64,000 nucleotides of DNA from an uncultured Roseburia sp. (GTDB lineage: Bacteria > Bacillota > Clostridia > Lachnospirales > Lachnospiraceae), in assembly GCA_934309475.1 (NCBI GenBank), contig CAKRDK010000008.1:1-64000 (forward strand), written 5' to 3'. The notes below the pieces were generated by a model that did no database searches, was not told where the DNA came from, and was given only the letters and a program-made list of their open reading frames with translations. Positions within the stretch are counted from its first letter, which is position 1; every line of letters begins with the position of its first letter. The translations under genes and the position numbers were made by a program. Positions 37,034-47,247 of the stretch are shown one piece after another.

Positions 37034-38215
37034 TTATAAATATTTTTTCAAATCATCCACTTTATTTAATGCTTCCCAAGGAAGATTTAAGTCGTTACGT
37101 CCAAAATGTCCGTAAGCCGCCGTCGGACGGTAAATTGGTCTTCTTAAGTCGAGCATCTTGATAATTCCTGCCGGACGAAGATCAAAGTTCTCACGAACAA
37201 TTTCTACTAATCTCTGGTCAGAAAGCTTTCCTGTTCCGAATGTATCAACCATGATAGAAGTTGGCTGGGCAACACCGATTGCGTAAGATAACTGAATCTC
37301 ACATTTGTCAGCAAGACCTGCGGCAACTAAGTTCTTTGCCACATAACGTGCTGCGTATGCTGCGGAACGGTCAACCTTTGTGCAGTCTTTTCCGGAGAAA
37401 GCTCCGCCGCCGTGACGAGCATATCCGCCGTAGGTGTCTACGATAATCTTACGTCCTGTAAGACCTGCATCTCCGTGAGGTCCTCCGATGACGAAACGTC
37501 CTGTCGGGTTGATGAAGAATTTTGTCTCAGCATCTACTAATTCTTTTGGTAAAATCGGATCAAAGACATATTTCTTGATATCTTCATGAATCTGTTCCTG
37601 TGTTACGTCTTCGTCATGCTGTGTAGACAATACAACAGCTTCAAGACGAACCGGTTTGCCGGCTTCATCATACTCTACGGATACCTGTGTTTTTCCGTCT
37701 GGTCTTAAATAGCTTAACGTGCCGTCTTTACGGACTTTGGTAAGCTGAAGGGCAAGTTTGTGAGCCAGTGAAATCGGATATGGCATATATTCCTCTGTCT
37801 CGTTTGTTGCGTAACCAAACATCATACCCTGGTCACCTGCACCGGTATCAAGGTCGTCTGTCAATGCTCCTTCTTTTGCCTCTAACGCCTTATCAACACC
37901 CATAGCGATGTCAGCAGACTGCTGGTCAAGTGCTACCATAACGGCACAGGTATTTCCGTCAAATCCTGTCTTAGCATCGTTGTAACCGATTTCGTTTACC
38001 GTCTTACGAACGATACCAGGAATGTCTAACTGTGCCTTTGTTGTAATCTCACCTGTTACTAAAACAAATCCGGTACAGCTTGCTGCCTCACAGGCAACAC
38101 GGCTCATCGGATCCTGTTCCATACATGCATCCAAGATGGCATCTGAAATGGCATCACACATTTTATCAGGATGTCCTTCTGTTACGGACTCAGATGTAAA
38201 TAATAATTTTTCCAT
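37034..38215 (-). CDS. metK: S-adenosylmethionine synthetase
   Basis: A 393-residue cytoplasmic enzyme making SAM from methionine and ATP. The N-terminus [20 protein letters not shown] is the family hallmark; [16 protein letters not shown] (ATP site), [20 protein letters not shown] and [16 protein letters not shown] (phosphate-binding loop) are all intact. The start is ATG 38215 behind AAGGAG; the frame runs 14 codons further upstream into the leader. It is controlled by the SAM-I riboswitch at 38237-38405, which gives feedback by its product. Confidence 0.98.
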   Translation of the reverse strand: MEKLLFTSESVTEGHPDKMCDAISDAILDACMEQDPMSRVACEAASCTGFVLVTGEITTKAQLDIPGIVRKTVNEIGYNDAKTGFDGNTCAVMVALDQQSADIAMGVDKALEAKEGALTDDLDTGAGDQGMMFGYATNETEEYMPYPISLAHKLALQLTKVRKDGTLSYLRPDGKTQVSVEYDEAGKPVRLEAVVLSTQHDEDVTQEQIHEDIKKYVFDPILPKELVDAETKFFINPTGRFVIGGPHGDAGLTGRKIIVDTYGGYARHGGGAFSGKDCTKVDRSAAYAARYVAKNLVAAGLADKCEIQLSYAIGVAQPTSIMVDTFGTGKLSDQRLVEIVRENFDLRPAGIIKMLDLRRPIYRPTAAYGHFGRNDLNLPWEALNKVDDLKKYL

Positions 38216-38236
38216 TTGTTTTCTCCTTAAAAATAA

Positions 38237-38405
38237 AATAAAAAACCGCTTGTTCAAAACAAGCGGAGTTGATAGCTTCAGATTATCAAATCCTCTTATT
38301 GTTCGAACTGCTCACATGCAGCATTACTCGCTCAGGTAGGCACCTTCCAAATGGGGTTGCCGTGACTTCACAGATCCTATGTATCTCCATCACTCTGAAT
38401 AAGAG
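38237..38405 (-). ncRNA. SAM-I (S-box) riboswitch upstream of metK
   Basis: The minus-strand RNA shows the S-box core: P1 CUCUUAUU (38398-38405) with AAUAAGAG (38293-38300), the kink-turn segment AGAGUGAUGGAG, the block UGUGAAGUCACGGCAACC and GGAAGGUGCC. An intrinsic terminator follows at 38246-38266 (CCGCTTGTT/AACAAGCGG) with a run of T. High SAM should favour termination before metK. The divergent region 38216-38597 otherwise holds the two promoters. Confidence 0.93.
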
Positions 38406-38462
38406 AAATCTACAATATTGAATTTTCAAATCTATACATACGTTACACCCTTTTATACTATC

Positions 38463-38491
38463 TGTCAAGGCTTTTATTTTCCCTTTTTTTC
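38463..38491 (-). promoter_or_regulatory. metK promoter (-35 box)
   Basis: Minus-strand TTGACA at 38463-38468, with a weak TAACGT 17 bases downstream, just before the riboswitch. The extent is approximate. Confidence 0.4.
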
Positions 38492-38532
38492 TCAGTTTTT
38501 CTCCTATTTTCCATAATACGACGACATTTTTA

Positions 38533-38561
38533 TTGACATTAACAATTTCCAAATCTATACT
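38533..38561 (+). promoter_or_regulatory. Promoter of HD-GYP gene
   Basis: TTGACA and TATACT at 17-base spacing, 36 bases before the start codon at 38598. Confidence 0.75.
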
Positions 38562-38597
38562 GAAAAGTAGTACAATTTAGTAATCGAGGTAGAATTT

Positions 38598-39701
38598 ATG
38601 AAAAGAATCCCTTTGACCGAAGCGAAGGCCGGCATGGTACTTATGGAAAAAGTTGTCACAAGAAACGGTCAGGTTATCGCCGATGCCCAGTCAGTTTTGA
38701 CGAAGCAGTCTATTGCACATTTAGAGTTCTATGGTATTGACACCATCTGCGTGGAACCCGCAGCCGAGCCGCCATCTCCAAAAGCAGCTCCACAGACTTT
38801 TACAAAAGGAAATGTGCAGAACCCGACCTACTCACAAAAAATTGTAAAATCAAAAGCTTTCCAGACATTCCAGTTAAATTACACGTTAACGATTCAGTCC
38901 ATCCATGAAAGTTTCGAGGGATTCGTGAATCGCCAGGAACCGTTGCCAACGGATATGCTGTTGGAAAAGACGAACGCACTGTTTTACAGCTGTAAAACAA
39001 CCATCGAACTGTTCGATATGCTTCACAACATGCGTTCCATCAATGACACTATTTACGCGCACTGCTTAAATGTTGCATTGATCTGCCGGATGCTTAGCAA
39101 ATGGTTAAAGCTTGACAACGCCAAAAGAGATACGTTGACGCTCTGCGGTCTGCTGCATGATATTGGAAAGTTAAAGATTCCGGAGAATGTTTTAAACAAG
39201 CCTGGAAAATATACCGACGAGGAATTTGCTCTGGTGAAAAAGCACCCGCAGTTCGGCTATGAATTGTTAAAAGATCTTCCTTTAGATGATCACATCAAAT
39301 TAGCAACCTTAATGCATCATGAGCGCTGTGATGGTTCCGGGTACCCGGATCACCTTTCCAGCGACGACATCGATGACTGCGCCATGATTGTTGCAATCGC
39401 CGATGTGTACGATGCCATGACGGCAGCACGCCCTCACCGTGCGCCGCTCTGTCCGTTTCAGGCTATCTCTAATTTTGAAAAGGATGGTCTCTCCCAGTAC
39501 AAGCCAAAATATATTCTGACCTTCTTAGAATATATCGCTTCTACTTACCAGAATAACCGTGTTCTTTTAAACAATGGCCAGAGTGCAAACATCGTTATGA
39601 TTAACAAGAATCAGCTTTCTGCACCGATTGTGCAGTTAGATGACCAGAGCTGTATCAATTTACAGGATCATCCTGATTTGTTTATCAAATCTATTTTATA
39701 A
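38598..39701 (+). CDS. HD-GYP domain protein, probable c-di-GMP phosphodiesterase
   Basis: A 367-residue cytoplasmic protein with a short N-terminal region beginning MKRIPLTEAKAGMVLMEKVV, as often seen ahead of HD-GYP domains, and an HD-GYP domain at about residues 140-310. Metal and catalytic motifs are CGLLHDIGKLKIPENVL and HHERCDGSGYP, with AIADVYDAMT after. The full GYP motif supports hydrolysis of cyclic di-GMP. GAGG lies upstream of the ATG and a consensus promoter precedes it. It is divergent from metK and ends at a strong terminator. Together with the HD protein at 13764 it suggests c-di-GMP control of motility, in line with the chemoreceptors. Confidence 0.93.
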   Translation: MKRIPLTEAKAGMVLMEKVVTRNGQVIADAQSVLTKQSIAHLEFYGIDTICVEPAAEPPSPKAAPQTFTKGNVQNPTYSQKIVKSKAFQTFQLNYTLTIQSIHESFEGFVNRQEPLPTDMLLEKTNALFYSCKTTIELFDMLHNMRSINDTIYAHCLNVALICRMLSKWLKLDNAKRDTLTLCGLLHDIGKLKIPENVLNKPGKYTDEEFALVKKHPQFGYELLKDLPLDDHIKLATLMHHERCDGSGYPDHLSSDDIDDCAMIVAIADVYDAMTAARPHRAPLCPFQAISNFEKDGLSQYKPKYILTFLEYIASTYQNNRVLLNNGQSANIVMINKNQLSAPIVQLDDQSCINLQDHPDLFIKSIL

Positions 39702-39708
39702 AAAGCAC

Positions 39709-39752
39709 AAAAGTGGCAGTCACGCTAATTTCTTAGCACGGCTGCCACTTTT
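39709..39752. terminator. Bidirectional terminator between HD-GYP gene and murA
   Basis: AAAAGTGGCAG pairs with CTGCCACTTTT around an inner GCTAA/TTAGC hairpin, with T and A runs on both sides of convergent genes. Confidence 0.9.
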
Positions 39753-39792
39753 TTATGGACATTTTTTATCTTCTGTTTCTGATGCTTTTCGC

Positions 39793-41085
39793 TTAAGATA
39801 CTTTCAATGAAAACTTCTGAATCTCTTTCTCTGAACTTACTTTTTCAATCTGGGCTCCGAGGGAAGATAATTTCTTCTCAAACTGCTCGTAACCACGTTC
39901 AATGTAGTAAATATCATCTACAACTGTAATTCCTTCTGCAGAAAGTCCTGCAATTACCAATGCCGCACCTGCACGCAGATCCGGTGCACTCACTCTTGCA
40001 CCTGTGTAACGCTCTACGCCGCCAATGATTGCAATATTGCTCTCTACTTTTACATTGGCGCCCATACGTGTCAATTCATCTACATACTTAAATCTATTCT
40101 CAAAGATACTTTCTGTCACTGTGCTTGTGCCGGATGCAATACCTAACACAACTGCCATCTGTGGCTGCATATCCGTCGGGAATCCAGGATATGGAAGTGT
40201 TGTCACCTGTGTGTGATGCAACGGCTTTGAAGCCACGACGCGGACTGCATCGTCAAACTCTTCTACCTCACAGCCAATCTCTAATAATTTCGCTGTTGTT
40301 GCCTCTAAGTGTTTCGGGATGACATTCTTGACTGTAACATCGCCTTTTGTGGCTGCTGCTGCAAACATAAAGGTTCCCGCCTCAATCTGATCCGGAATAA
40401 TGGAATACTGTGTCTTGTGAAGCTTCTCAACGCCGACAATACGGATGACATCTGTTCCGGCTCCACGGATATTTGCACCCATGCTATTCAAAAAGTTCGC
40501 AACATCAACGACATGCGGCTCACGTGCTGCATTCTCAATGATGGTCTTTCCTTCTGCCATTGCTGCTGCCATCATAATATTAATGGTAGCACCTACGGAT
40601 ACTTTATCTAAGTAAATATGCGTTCCCTTCAGGGATTCTGCGGATGCCTTTACTAAGCCGTATTCAATGTCTACCTGTGCACCGAGTGCACGGAATCCTT
40701 TTAAGTGTAAGTCAATTGGACGGCTTCCGATATCGCAGCCGCCTGGCAGAGCCACTTCGGCTCTCTTGTATTTTCCAAGTAACGCCCCGATTAAATAATA
40801 GGACGCTCTGATTTTTCGAATAAATTCATTATCAACATTCAAATCACGAATAAAAGACCCATTGATTTTCACTGTGTGTGCATCAATACGGTCAACTTTT
40901 GCGCCAATCTCCTGAATGGCATTCAATAAGACATTAATGTCTCTGACATTTGGTAAATTTTCTATTAAAACGGTCTCATCTGTCATGATTGCAGCAGAAA
41001 GAATGGCAAGAGCAGCGTTCTTTGCTCCTCCGATTTCTACTTCTCCAACCAATGGATTACCACCTTTGATTACATACTGTTCCAT
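39793..41085 (-). CDS. murA: UDP-N-acetylglucosamine 1-carboxyvinyltransferase
   Basis: A 430-residue MurA, which transfers enolpyruvate to UDP-GlcNAc in the first committed step of peptidoglycan synthesis. The catalytic Cys117 is in ALPGGCDIGSRPIDLH, so fosfomycin sensitivity of the target is expected. The N-terminus MEQYVIKGGNPLVGEVEIGG and the paired inside-out barrel repeats are normal. AGAGGTG precedes the ATG and a promoter lies at 41121-41150. Firmicutes often carry two MurA copies; which one this is cannot be told. Confidence 0.96.
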   Translation of the reverse strand: MEQYVIKGGNPLVGEVEIGGAKNAALAILSAAIMTDETVLIENLPNVRDINVLLNAIQEIGAKVDRIDAHTVKINGSFIRDLNVDNEFIRKIRASYYLIGALLGKYKRAEVALPGGCDIGSRPIDLHLKGFRALGAQVDIEYGLVKASAESLKGTHIYLDKVSVGATINIMMAAAMAEGKTIIENAAREPHVVDVANFLNSMGANIRGAGTDVIRIVGVEKLHKTQYSIIPDQIEAGTFMFAAAATKGDVTVKNVIPKHLEATTAKLLEIGCEVEEFDDAVRVVASKPLHHTQVTTLPYPGFPTDMQPQMAVVLGIASGTSTVTESIFENRFKYVDELTRMGANVKVESNIAIIGGVERYTGARVSAPDLRAGAALVIAGLSAEGITVVDDIYYIERGYEQFEKKLSSLGAQIEKVSSEKEIQKFSLKVS

Positions 41086-41120
41086 CTCGCACCTCTATGA
41101 ACAAACTATACAAACAAGTA

Positions 41121-41150
41121 ATTATAGTAACGATTTGCTACTTTTGTCAA
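41121..41150 (-). promoter_or_regulatory. murA promoter
   Basis: Minus-strand TTGACA and TATAAT with an 18-base spacer, 36 bases before murA. Confidence 0.75.
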
Positions 41151-41233
41151 GTGTTCTTCTCAAATCTAATCTTCTAATTTCCGGCACTGCTTCTCTATAC
41201 CTTATGATATGCTTTCGCAGTGTTTGTGTGACG

Positions 41234-41737
41234 TCAGCCCTCTAAAGCTGCCACCACTTTTTCAATGGTCTGTTCTACGTTCAGCCCATACTCATCCACC
41301 GTAATATCGGCGTATTTCTCGTATAGTGGTACTCTCTCTTCAAACAAGTCCCTCAAGGTCTGTCCTTCGCGAAGCGCAACGCCTCTTCCCTTGATGTCAT
41401 GAAGTCTCTTATTTAATATTTCAAACGGAAGAGACAGATATACAACGGTTCCAATCTGGCTTAAATGTTCCATTGCTTCTGCTCCATAGACAACACTTCC
41501 ACCTGTTGCAATTACGGAATGTCTTACCATAAGTGATGCGTTTACCCGGTTCTCGACCTCAATGAATCCCTCGGTTCCAACCTCTGCGATTATCTCACGC
41601 AAAAGCTTGCCTTCCTGTTCCTGGATGACAAGATCGGCGTCAACAAACTGATATCCTAATACTTTTGCTAAAACAACACCTACCGTGCTTTTTCCCACAC
41701 CAGGCATTCCAATTAATACTATATTGTCCTTTTTCAT
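41234..41737 (-). CDS. aroK: Shikimate kinase
   Basis: A 167-residue kinase that phosphorylates shikimate in aromatic amino acid synthesis. The Walker A is GMPGVGKSTVG; the shikimate-binding Asp is in FVDADLVIQEQEG and the Arg in ENRVNASLM; GGSVVYGAEAM is the glycine motif and the lid has RGVALREGQTLRDLFEER. No other aro gene is nearby, so it is a stand-alone copy. Confidence 0.94.
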   Translation of the reverse strand: MKKDNIVLIGMPGVGKSTVGVVLAKVLGYQFVDADLVIQEQEGKLLREIIAEVGTEGFIEVENRVNASLMVRHSVIATGGSVVYGAEAMEHLSQIGTVVYLSLPFEILNKRLHDIKGRGVALREGQTLRDLFEERVPLYEKYADITVDEYGLNVEQTIEKVVAALEG

Positions 41738-41811
41738 CTATCTTCATTCCCTGATTATCAAATTTAAATTTTACCACTGTTTCTTACAATAACACATTTT
41801 TCGACAAAAAA

Positions 41812-41840
41812 AAAGAGATTCTTTTCATTTGAATCTCTTT
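41812..41840. terminator. Terminator after the PrsA-like gene
   Basis: AAAGAGATTC pairs with GAATCTCTTT around an A/T loop, with long A and T runs on both sides. Confidence 0.85.
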
Positions 41841-41849
41841 TTTTTCGTT

Positions 41850-42983
41850 TTATTCTTCTGTTGCTTCCACAGCCTCTGTCTCATTTACAGATTCCGTTGC
41901 ATTTGTCTCTTCTGTCTCACTCACAGCTTCTGTCTCGTTTACGGATTCGGTTGCCTCTGCAGGCTCCTCTGTCTCGGTATCCTCAACCTTTGTTGTGAAT
42001 AAATCCTTGAACTCAACCGTTGCCCAGACATCTTCATCGAGGTTCCAGTCGGCATCGTCTTCCCAGCCGCCGTATACTTCATCGTACAGTTCGGTCTGAC
42101 GGTCATCGATAATCTCCTGTCTGTGTGTCTCCGTTGCTTCCTCGTCACATTCTGTATCCAGACGGAGAATGTAATAAGCACTGTCTGTTGTGACAAGGTC
42201 TGAAACCTCGCCCTCGCTCAATGCATCCAACGCTGTTACCACTTCCTCGTCTAAGGATTCGTCATCTGCTGCATAGGTTCCGGTGCTGACCGTATAGCCT
42301 GCGTCCGTAATCGCTCCGTCAAAATCATCCTGGCAGGCTTCGGCAAGTGTCTGGGCTGTTGTCTCTAACTCTGCCTTCTCATCATCGGTATACTCCACGT
42401 AATTACTGTCATCATCCGTATAACCTTCTGTGTCAATCTTTACATAGCTGTAACCTCTCTCATTTGCCTCTTCATCGCTTACATCTGTATCTGCATCTGC
42501 CTTGATGGCTGTCTCCATCTTCGTCTTGATGGTATACAGGGTCAGATATTCTTCCACGATGTCTTCCGTTGCACCGAGCTGGTCTAATGCTTCCTGTGTG
42601 TTATCAGCAATAAACTGTGCTGCAACATCTGCAATCTCACTTGTCTCTTCATCGCTCAGGGAAACATTGTAATCATCCATATGATTTTTCAGAATATACA
42701 TCTCTTTGATGTCGGAAATAACATTCGTCTTTACACTTTCCTGCGTTGTGCTTCCTGAACTGTAAAGGTCTGTCGACCAGACATCATCTCCAAAATATGC
42801 TGCATAAATGTCATCTAAATTTGCCTGTGTCAGTCTTGCCGCAAAGTTAGCGACTCCTAACTTAATCTCTTCGCCATCTAAAGTTGCTACCACAGCGTCC
42901 TTGTCTACGCTGCCGCATCCACTTAAAACAGAGGCTAACATCGCACCACTCAAAAGTAATGCTGCCATCTTCTTTGTCTTCAT
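41850..42983 (-). CDS. PrsA/SurA-like foldase lipoprotein with acidic repeat tail
   Basis: A 377-residue lipoprotein (lipobox LSGC near residue 23). It has a SurA_N-like region (VVATLDGEEIKLGVANFAAR) and a C-terminal segment resembling a parvulin domain (EVVTALDALSEGEVSDLVTT, SAYYILRLD). It likely helps fold exported proteins. It is exceptionally rich in Asp and Glu, and the last 50 residues repeat variants of ATESVNETEAVSETEETN, a low-complexity acidic tail. The promoter lies at 43047-43075, so it is transcribed separately from mfd. Confidence 0.8.
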   Translation of the reverse strand: MKTKKMAALLLSGAMLASVLSGCGSVDKDAVVATLDGEEIKLGVANFAARLTQANLDDIYAAYFGDDVWSTDLYSSGSTTQESVKTNVISDIKEMYILKNHMDDYNVSLSDEETSEIADVAAQFIADNTQEALDQLGATEDIVEEYLTLYTIKTKMETAIKADADTDVSDEEANERGYSYVKIDTEGYTDDDSNYVEYTDDEKAELETTAQTLAEACQDDFDGAITDAGYTVSTGTYAADDESLDEEVVTALDALSEGEVSDLVTTDSAYYILRLDTECDEEATETHRQEIIDDRQTELYDEVYGGWEDDADWNLDEDVWATVEFKDLFTTKVEDTETEEPAEATESVNETEAVSETEETNATESVNETEAVEATEE

Positions 42984-43046
42984 GTTGTGAACCTTTCCCT
43001 TTCCAATCTCCGTAATTCACTGTCACTTAGGACAGTCACTTGTACT

Positions 43047-43075
43047 ATTATAGTGCTTTTTTTTCACTCTCGCAA
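43047..43075 (-). promoter_or_regulatory. Promoter of PrsA-like gene
   Basis: Minus-strand TTGCGA and TATAAT with a 17-base spacer in the 121-base gap downstream of mfd. Confidence 0.6.
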
Positions 43076-43104
43076 TATATTTCATATTTTTTTCACAAGG
43101 CGTT

Positions 43105-46100
43105 CTACTGCACTATATCCTGCTGTGGCGTCTCCTGTTCTATCAATATTTCTGCCTTCTTTAAAACGTCCTCTAACACCGCCTGCACATCCGGTTTTTT
43201 CTCTCTGGAATTGAGTTTGAGAAAATAGGAAAAATACGGTGCTTTTTTATCGGCATTGAATTTCATGTGGCTGTCAAACATTGCCATAAATTCCGGTATC
43301 TTCGCCGGGTCAATCTTTGCCTTCTCATAGAGCGTAAAGCGGAGAATATCGGCTTTCTGGGAAATCTCAGTGAAATAACATTTGTGCGCCATCGTTTTAA
43401 TTTTGGCAATGTAAATCAGATTTTCCACACACTTTGGAAGGTCTCCAAAACGGTCTATCAGTTCCTCTAAAATGTCTTCCGCTTCTTCCACACTCTCGAT
43501 ATCCGCGATACGCTTATAGGTATCAAGTTTCTGGAACTCATTCGGAATATAGTCCATCGGAATGTAGGCGTCAATGTCGATGTCGATGGTCGTATCAAAA
43601 CTCTCTTCTACCGGCAGTCCTTTTGCTTCCTTGACCGCCTCGTTTAGCATTTTACAGTAGAGGTCATAACCGACCGCCTCCATGTGCCCGTGCTGCTCCA
43701 CACCGAGCAGATTTCCGGCACCACGGATTTCAAGATCCCGCATGGCGATTTTAAAACCACTTCCAAGCTCCGTATATTCCTTGATTGCCGCAAGACGTTT
43801 TTCTGCAATTTCTTTCAGCATCTTGTCACGCTTATACATCAAAAATGCATAGGATGTGCGGTTGCTTCGTCCCACACGGCCACGCAGCTGATAGAGCTGG
43901 GAAAGACCTAAGTTATCCGCATCCTGGATAATCATCGTATTGACATTGGAAATATCTAGTCCTGTTTCAATGATGGTTGTAGATACAAGAACATCAATCT
44001 CACCATTGATAAACTGGTACATGATTTTTTCCAGTTCGTGCTCTTTCATCTGCCCATGTGCATATGCCACGTTTGCTTCCGGGATAAGTTCCGCTATCTT
44101 ATGCGCCACATCTTCAATCTCACGCACACGGTTAAAGACATAATATGCCTGTCCTCCCCGCGCCATTTCACGGGAAATTGCCTCTCGCACGAGTTCTTCG
44201 TTGTACTCCATAACATACGTCTGAATCGGGATTCGATCCATCGGTGGCTCCTCTAACACGCTCATATCGCGGATTCCAATTAAGCTCATATGAAGTGTTC
44301 GCGGAATCGGCGTTGCGGTCAGTGTCAGCACATCTATATTCGTCTTTAACTGCTTGATTTTCTCTTTGTGCGCAACGCCAAAACGCTGCTCCTCATCAAT
44401 GATAAGTAATCCAAGGTCTTTGAATACGACATCTTTTGACAGGACACGGTGCGTTCCAATCAGGATGTCAACCTGACCTTTTTTGACTCCTTCGATGGTC
44501 TTTTTCTGCTCGCCCGGTGTGCGGAAACGGCAAAGCAAATCAATGTGTATCGGAAAATCCTTCATGCGCTGCACAAAGGTACTGTAATGCTGCTGCGCTA
44601 AAATTGTAGTTGGGCAGAGATAGACCACCTGCTTTCCATCCTGCACCGCCTTGAATGCCGCACGGATTGCAATCTCCGTCTTGCCGTAACCGACATCCCC
44701 GCAGATGAGACGATCCATCACTTTTGTGCTCTCCATGTCGCGTTTTGTCTCTGCGATTGCAGCTTCCTGATCCTCCGTCTCCTCAAACGGGAACATCTCC
44801 TCAAACTCGTTCTGCCAGACGGTATCCGGTCCATACACAAACCCTTCTGTCTGCTGGCGCTCTGCATACAATTTTACCAGATCCTGCGCTATCTCTTTGA
44901 CCGCGCCGCGCACTCTGCTCTTTGTCCTGTTCCAGTCCTGGCTGCCTAATTTATTCAGCTTCGGCTTTTTCGCATCTGCCCCGGCATATTTTTGCAGCAG
45001 CTCTAACTGGGTCGCTAAGATGTAGAGTGTGCCGCCTCCCGCATATTCTATCTTGATGTAGTCTTTTACGGTCTTATCGACCTCAATTTTCTCGATTCCG
45101 CGGTAGACACCAAGTCCATGATTTTCATGCACAACATAATCGCCGATGTTCAAATCGGTAAAACTTGCGATACGCTCCCCTTCATACGACTTGCGGTGTT
45201 TCTTCTTTTTCTTTTCTCCGCCGAAAATATCGCTTTCCGATATAACTACAAATTTAATAAGCGGATATTCAAATCCCTTTTTGCATTTTCCATAGCCGAC
45301 TAAAATCTCGCCCAGCTTCACTTCGCGTTCGAAATCTTCCGCATAGAAAGCGTTGAGCCCTTCGCCCATCAAATCTTCCGCCAGACGCTTTGCTCTCGTC
45401 TTAGAACCGGAAAGCAGGATGACGCGGTACTGATTTTTCTTGTAACGGCTTAAATCTTTTACCAGAAGTTCAAAGCTGTTGTTGTAAGGGTTGACCGTTC
45501 TGGTCTGGATATTCAGATGTTCAGAAATCTCGATATGGTTAGACTTGACATCGAGCGTTGCAAGCGCAATACATTTGCGGTTTACAATTTTCCCTAAAAC
45601 TTCCTTGCATGATAACAGTTCCTTCATCTGTCCCGGTAACAGATAGCCCTTTTCGAGACGCTGCTTCATGCTCTCGGAAAATTCACTTTCGGTCGCAATA
45701 CCACGCTCGATAGTACGGTTTGTCTCATCTAAAAAGATGATGGTATCGTCTTTTTCAAAGTAATCGAGCAGGGACACTTTTTCCCCACAAAAATAAGACA
45801 GGTATGCGTCTAACCCTGCCGTAATATGGAATTCCCCGACTTCCTCCGCAATCTGCGCTGCCATGGTACGAATCCGGTGTGCTTCCTCCGTTTTCATCTC
45901 TTTTTTGAACTGCTCTGCCACCTTTTCCGCTTCTTTTTGAATCCGCTCGATTCCTTTTTTCTTTTCGGCATCACTTAACACCAGCTCACATGCCGGATAG
46001 ATTTTTACCGCTTCAAGATTCTCAATTGAGCGCTGGCTCTCCGCATCAAAAGAACGAATGGAGTCGACCTCATCGCCCCACAGTTCAATTCGGTATGGAT

Positions 46101-46659
46101 TGTCCTCCGTCAGCGGAAAAATATCGATGATTCCACCGCGTACCGAGAACTCGCCCATCGTCTCCGCCTGGTAATTTTTCTCGTAGCCAAGTTCCACCAG
46201 ACGTTTTGTCAGCTCTTCTAAGTCTAATGTATCTCCCGACGCAATCGAAATCACAGCATCCACAAACCGCTTCGGCGACGGCATCGGATTCATAAGTCCG
46301 TCAAATGTAGTTATAATTGTGCAGTCTTTCTCCTCCGCAATCAGTTTTAACGCATTGATTCGCTCTGCCGTGAGCACATTTCCACGGATGTCCGACTGGT
46401 AAAAAAGAATATCTTTTGCCGGATAGTATGCGACTTTTTCCTCATAAAAGCGGTATTCCTCATAGAGTTCTTTCGCATGCTGTTCCTGAAATGTGACAAC
46501 GATACGGCTTCCTTTTCCCGCACGGATACTGCTGATAAAGTGCGCTTTCTGGGCATCCATACAGCCGGATACCTGGATCACGCCCTTTAATTTCGGCAGC
46601 TTCTCTTCAATTTCTTCAAATTCCCGCAGCCCCTTTAAGGGTTCTGTAAATGATTTCAC
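43105..46659 (-). CDS. mfd: Transcription-repair coupling factor
   Basis: A 1184-residue Mfd, which displaces stalled RNA polymerase and recruits UvrA to lesions. Regions in order are a UvrB-like N-terminal module, an RNA-polymerase interaction (CarD-like) domain beginning near [20 protein letters not shown], and a RecG-like translocase with Walker [29 protein letters not shown] and [11 protein letters not shown], then the TRG/C-terminal domain. It starts with GTG directly after the pth stop codon; the AGGAGG lies inside pth, so translation is coupled. Confidence 0.97.
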   Translation of the reverse strand: MKSFTEPLKGLREFEEIEEKLPKLKGVIQVSGCMDAQKAHFISSIRAGKGSRIVVTFQEQHAKELYEEYRFYEEKVAYYPAKDILFYQSDIRGNVLTAERINALKLIAEEKDCTIITTFDGLMNPMPSPKRFVDAVISIASGDTLDLEELTKRLVELGYEKNYQAETMGEFSVRGGIIDIFPLTEDNPYRIELWGDEVDSIRSFDAESQRSIENLEAVKIYPACELVLSDAEKKKGIERIQKEAEKVAEQFKKEMKTEEAHRIRTMAAQIAEEVGEFHITAGLDAYLSYFCGEKVSLLDYFEKDDTIIFLDETNRTIERGIATESEFSESMKQRLEKGYLLPGQMKELLSCKEVLGKIVNRKCIALATLDVKSNHIEISEHLNIQTRTVNPYNNSFELLVKDLSRYKKNQYRVILLSGSKTRAKRLAEDLMGEGLNAFYAEDFEREVKLGEILVGYGKCKKGFEYPLIKFVVISESDIFGGEKKKKKHRKSYEGERIASFTDLNIGDYVVHENHGLGVYRGIEKIEVDKTVKDYIKIEYAGGGTLYILATQLELLQKYAGADAKKPKLNKLGSQDWNRTKSRVRGAVKEIAQDLVKLYAERQQTEGFVYGPDTVWQNEFEEMFPFEETEDQEAAIAETKRDMESTKVMDRLICGDVGYGKTEIAIRAAFKAVQDGKQVVYLCPTTILAQQHYSTFVQRMKDFPIHIDLLCRFRTPGEQKKTIEGVKKGQVDILIGTHRVLSKDVVFKDLGLLIIDEEQRFGVAHKEKIKQLKTNIDVLTLTATPIPRTLHMSLIGIRDMSVLEEPPMDRIPIQTYVMEYNEELVREAISREMARGGQAYYVFNRVREIEDVAHKIAELIPEANVAYAHGQMKEHELEKIMYQFINGEIDVLVSTTIIETGLDISNVNTMIIQDADNLGLSQLYQLRGRVGRSNRTSYAFLMYKRDKMLKEIAEKRLAAIKEYTELGSGFKIAMRDLEIRGAGNLLGVEQHGHMEAVGYDLYCKMLNEAVKEAKGLPVEESFDTTIDIDIDAYIPMDYIPNEFQKLDTYKRIADIESVEEAEDILEELIDRFGDLPKCVENLIYIAKIKTMAHKCYFTEISQKADILRFTLYEKAKIDPAKIPEFMAMFDSHMKFNADKKAPYFSYFLKLNSREKKPDVQAVLEDVLKKAEILIEQETPQQDIVQ

Positions 46660-47238
46660 TTACGCCTCCTGCTTTTTACTGTTATACTCATTCATCGCCT
46701 GATCCGTCTCGTCCTGCAGCATCAGCACCGCAGCACCCATTGCATCTGTAATCGCGTCTTCTAATTTTGCGCGGTCTTCTTTGCTGAAATGCCCTAAGAC
46801 ATGATCCGCTAAATCCCATCCCTTTGGCTTCTCGCCGACTCCGACTTTAATTCTCATAAAGTTCTGAGTTCCGGTCTGGGCGATGATATTTTTGATTCCG
46901 TTGTGTCCGCCGGCACTTCCTTTTTTGCGGATACGGATATTGCCCGGAGCGAGACTGATGTCATCAAATATGACAATCAGCTCCTCCTCCGGATCTAATT
47001 TATAATACTGAATCAGCTCTGATACGCTCTCCCCGCTTAAGTTCATGAAGGTCTGCGGCTTCGCTAAAATCACTTTTACACCTTCAATCACACCTTTTCC
47101 GCAGAGTGCTTTGTGCTTTTTCTCTGTAACACTGATATTATATTTTTCTGCAAGCGCATCAATGACATCAAATCCTGCATTGTGGCGCGTGTGCTCGTAC
47201 TCTTTTCCCGGATTTCCCAATCCAACGATTAAAAACAT
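46660..47238 (-). CDS. pth: Peptidyl-tRNA hydrolase
   Basis: A 192-residue enzyme that recycles peptidyl-tRNA. Hallmarks are GLGNPGKEYEHTRHNAGF (catalytic His and Asn), KPQTFMNLSGESV and FDDISLAPGNIRIRKKGSAG followed by GHNGIKNI. It ends one codon before the GTG of mfd and starts 9 bases after the nucleotidyltransferase gene. The order nucleotidyltransferase-pth-mfd is a common Firmicute arrangement. Confidence 0.97.
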   Translation of the reverse strand: MFLIVGLGNPGKEYEHTRHNAGFDVIDALAEKYNISVTEKKHKALCGKGVIEGVKVILAKPQTFMNLSGESVSELIQYYKLDPEEELIVIFDDISLAPGNIRIRKKGSAGGHNGIKNIIAQTGTQNFMRIKVGVGEKPKGWDLADHVLGHFSKEDRAKLEDAITDAMGAAVLMLQDETDQAMNEYNSKKQEA

Positions 47239-47247
47239 GGTTTCCTC

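Noticed and set aside
38286..38552. Minus-strand 88-codon ORF upstream of metK
   Set aside because: It lies entirely over the SAM-I riboswitch and promoter.
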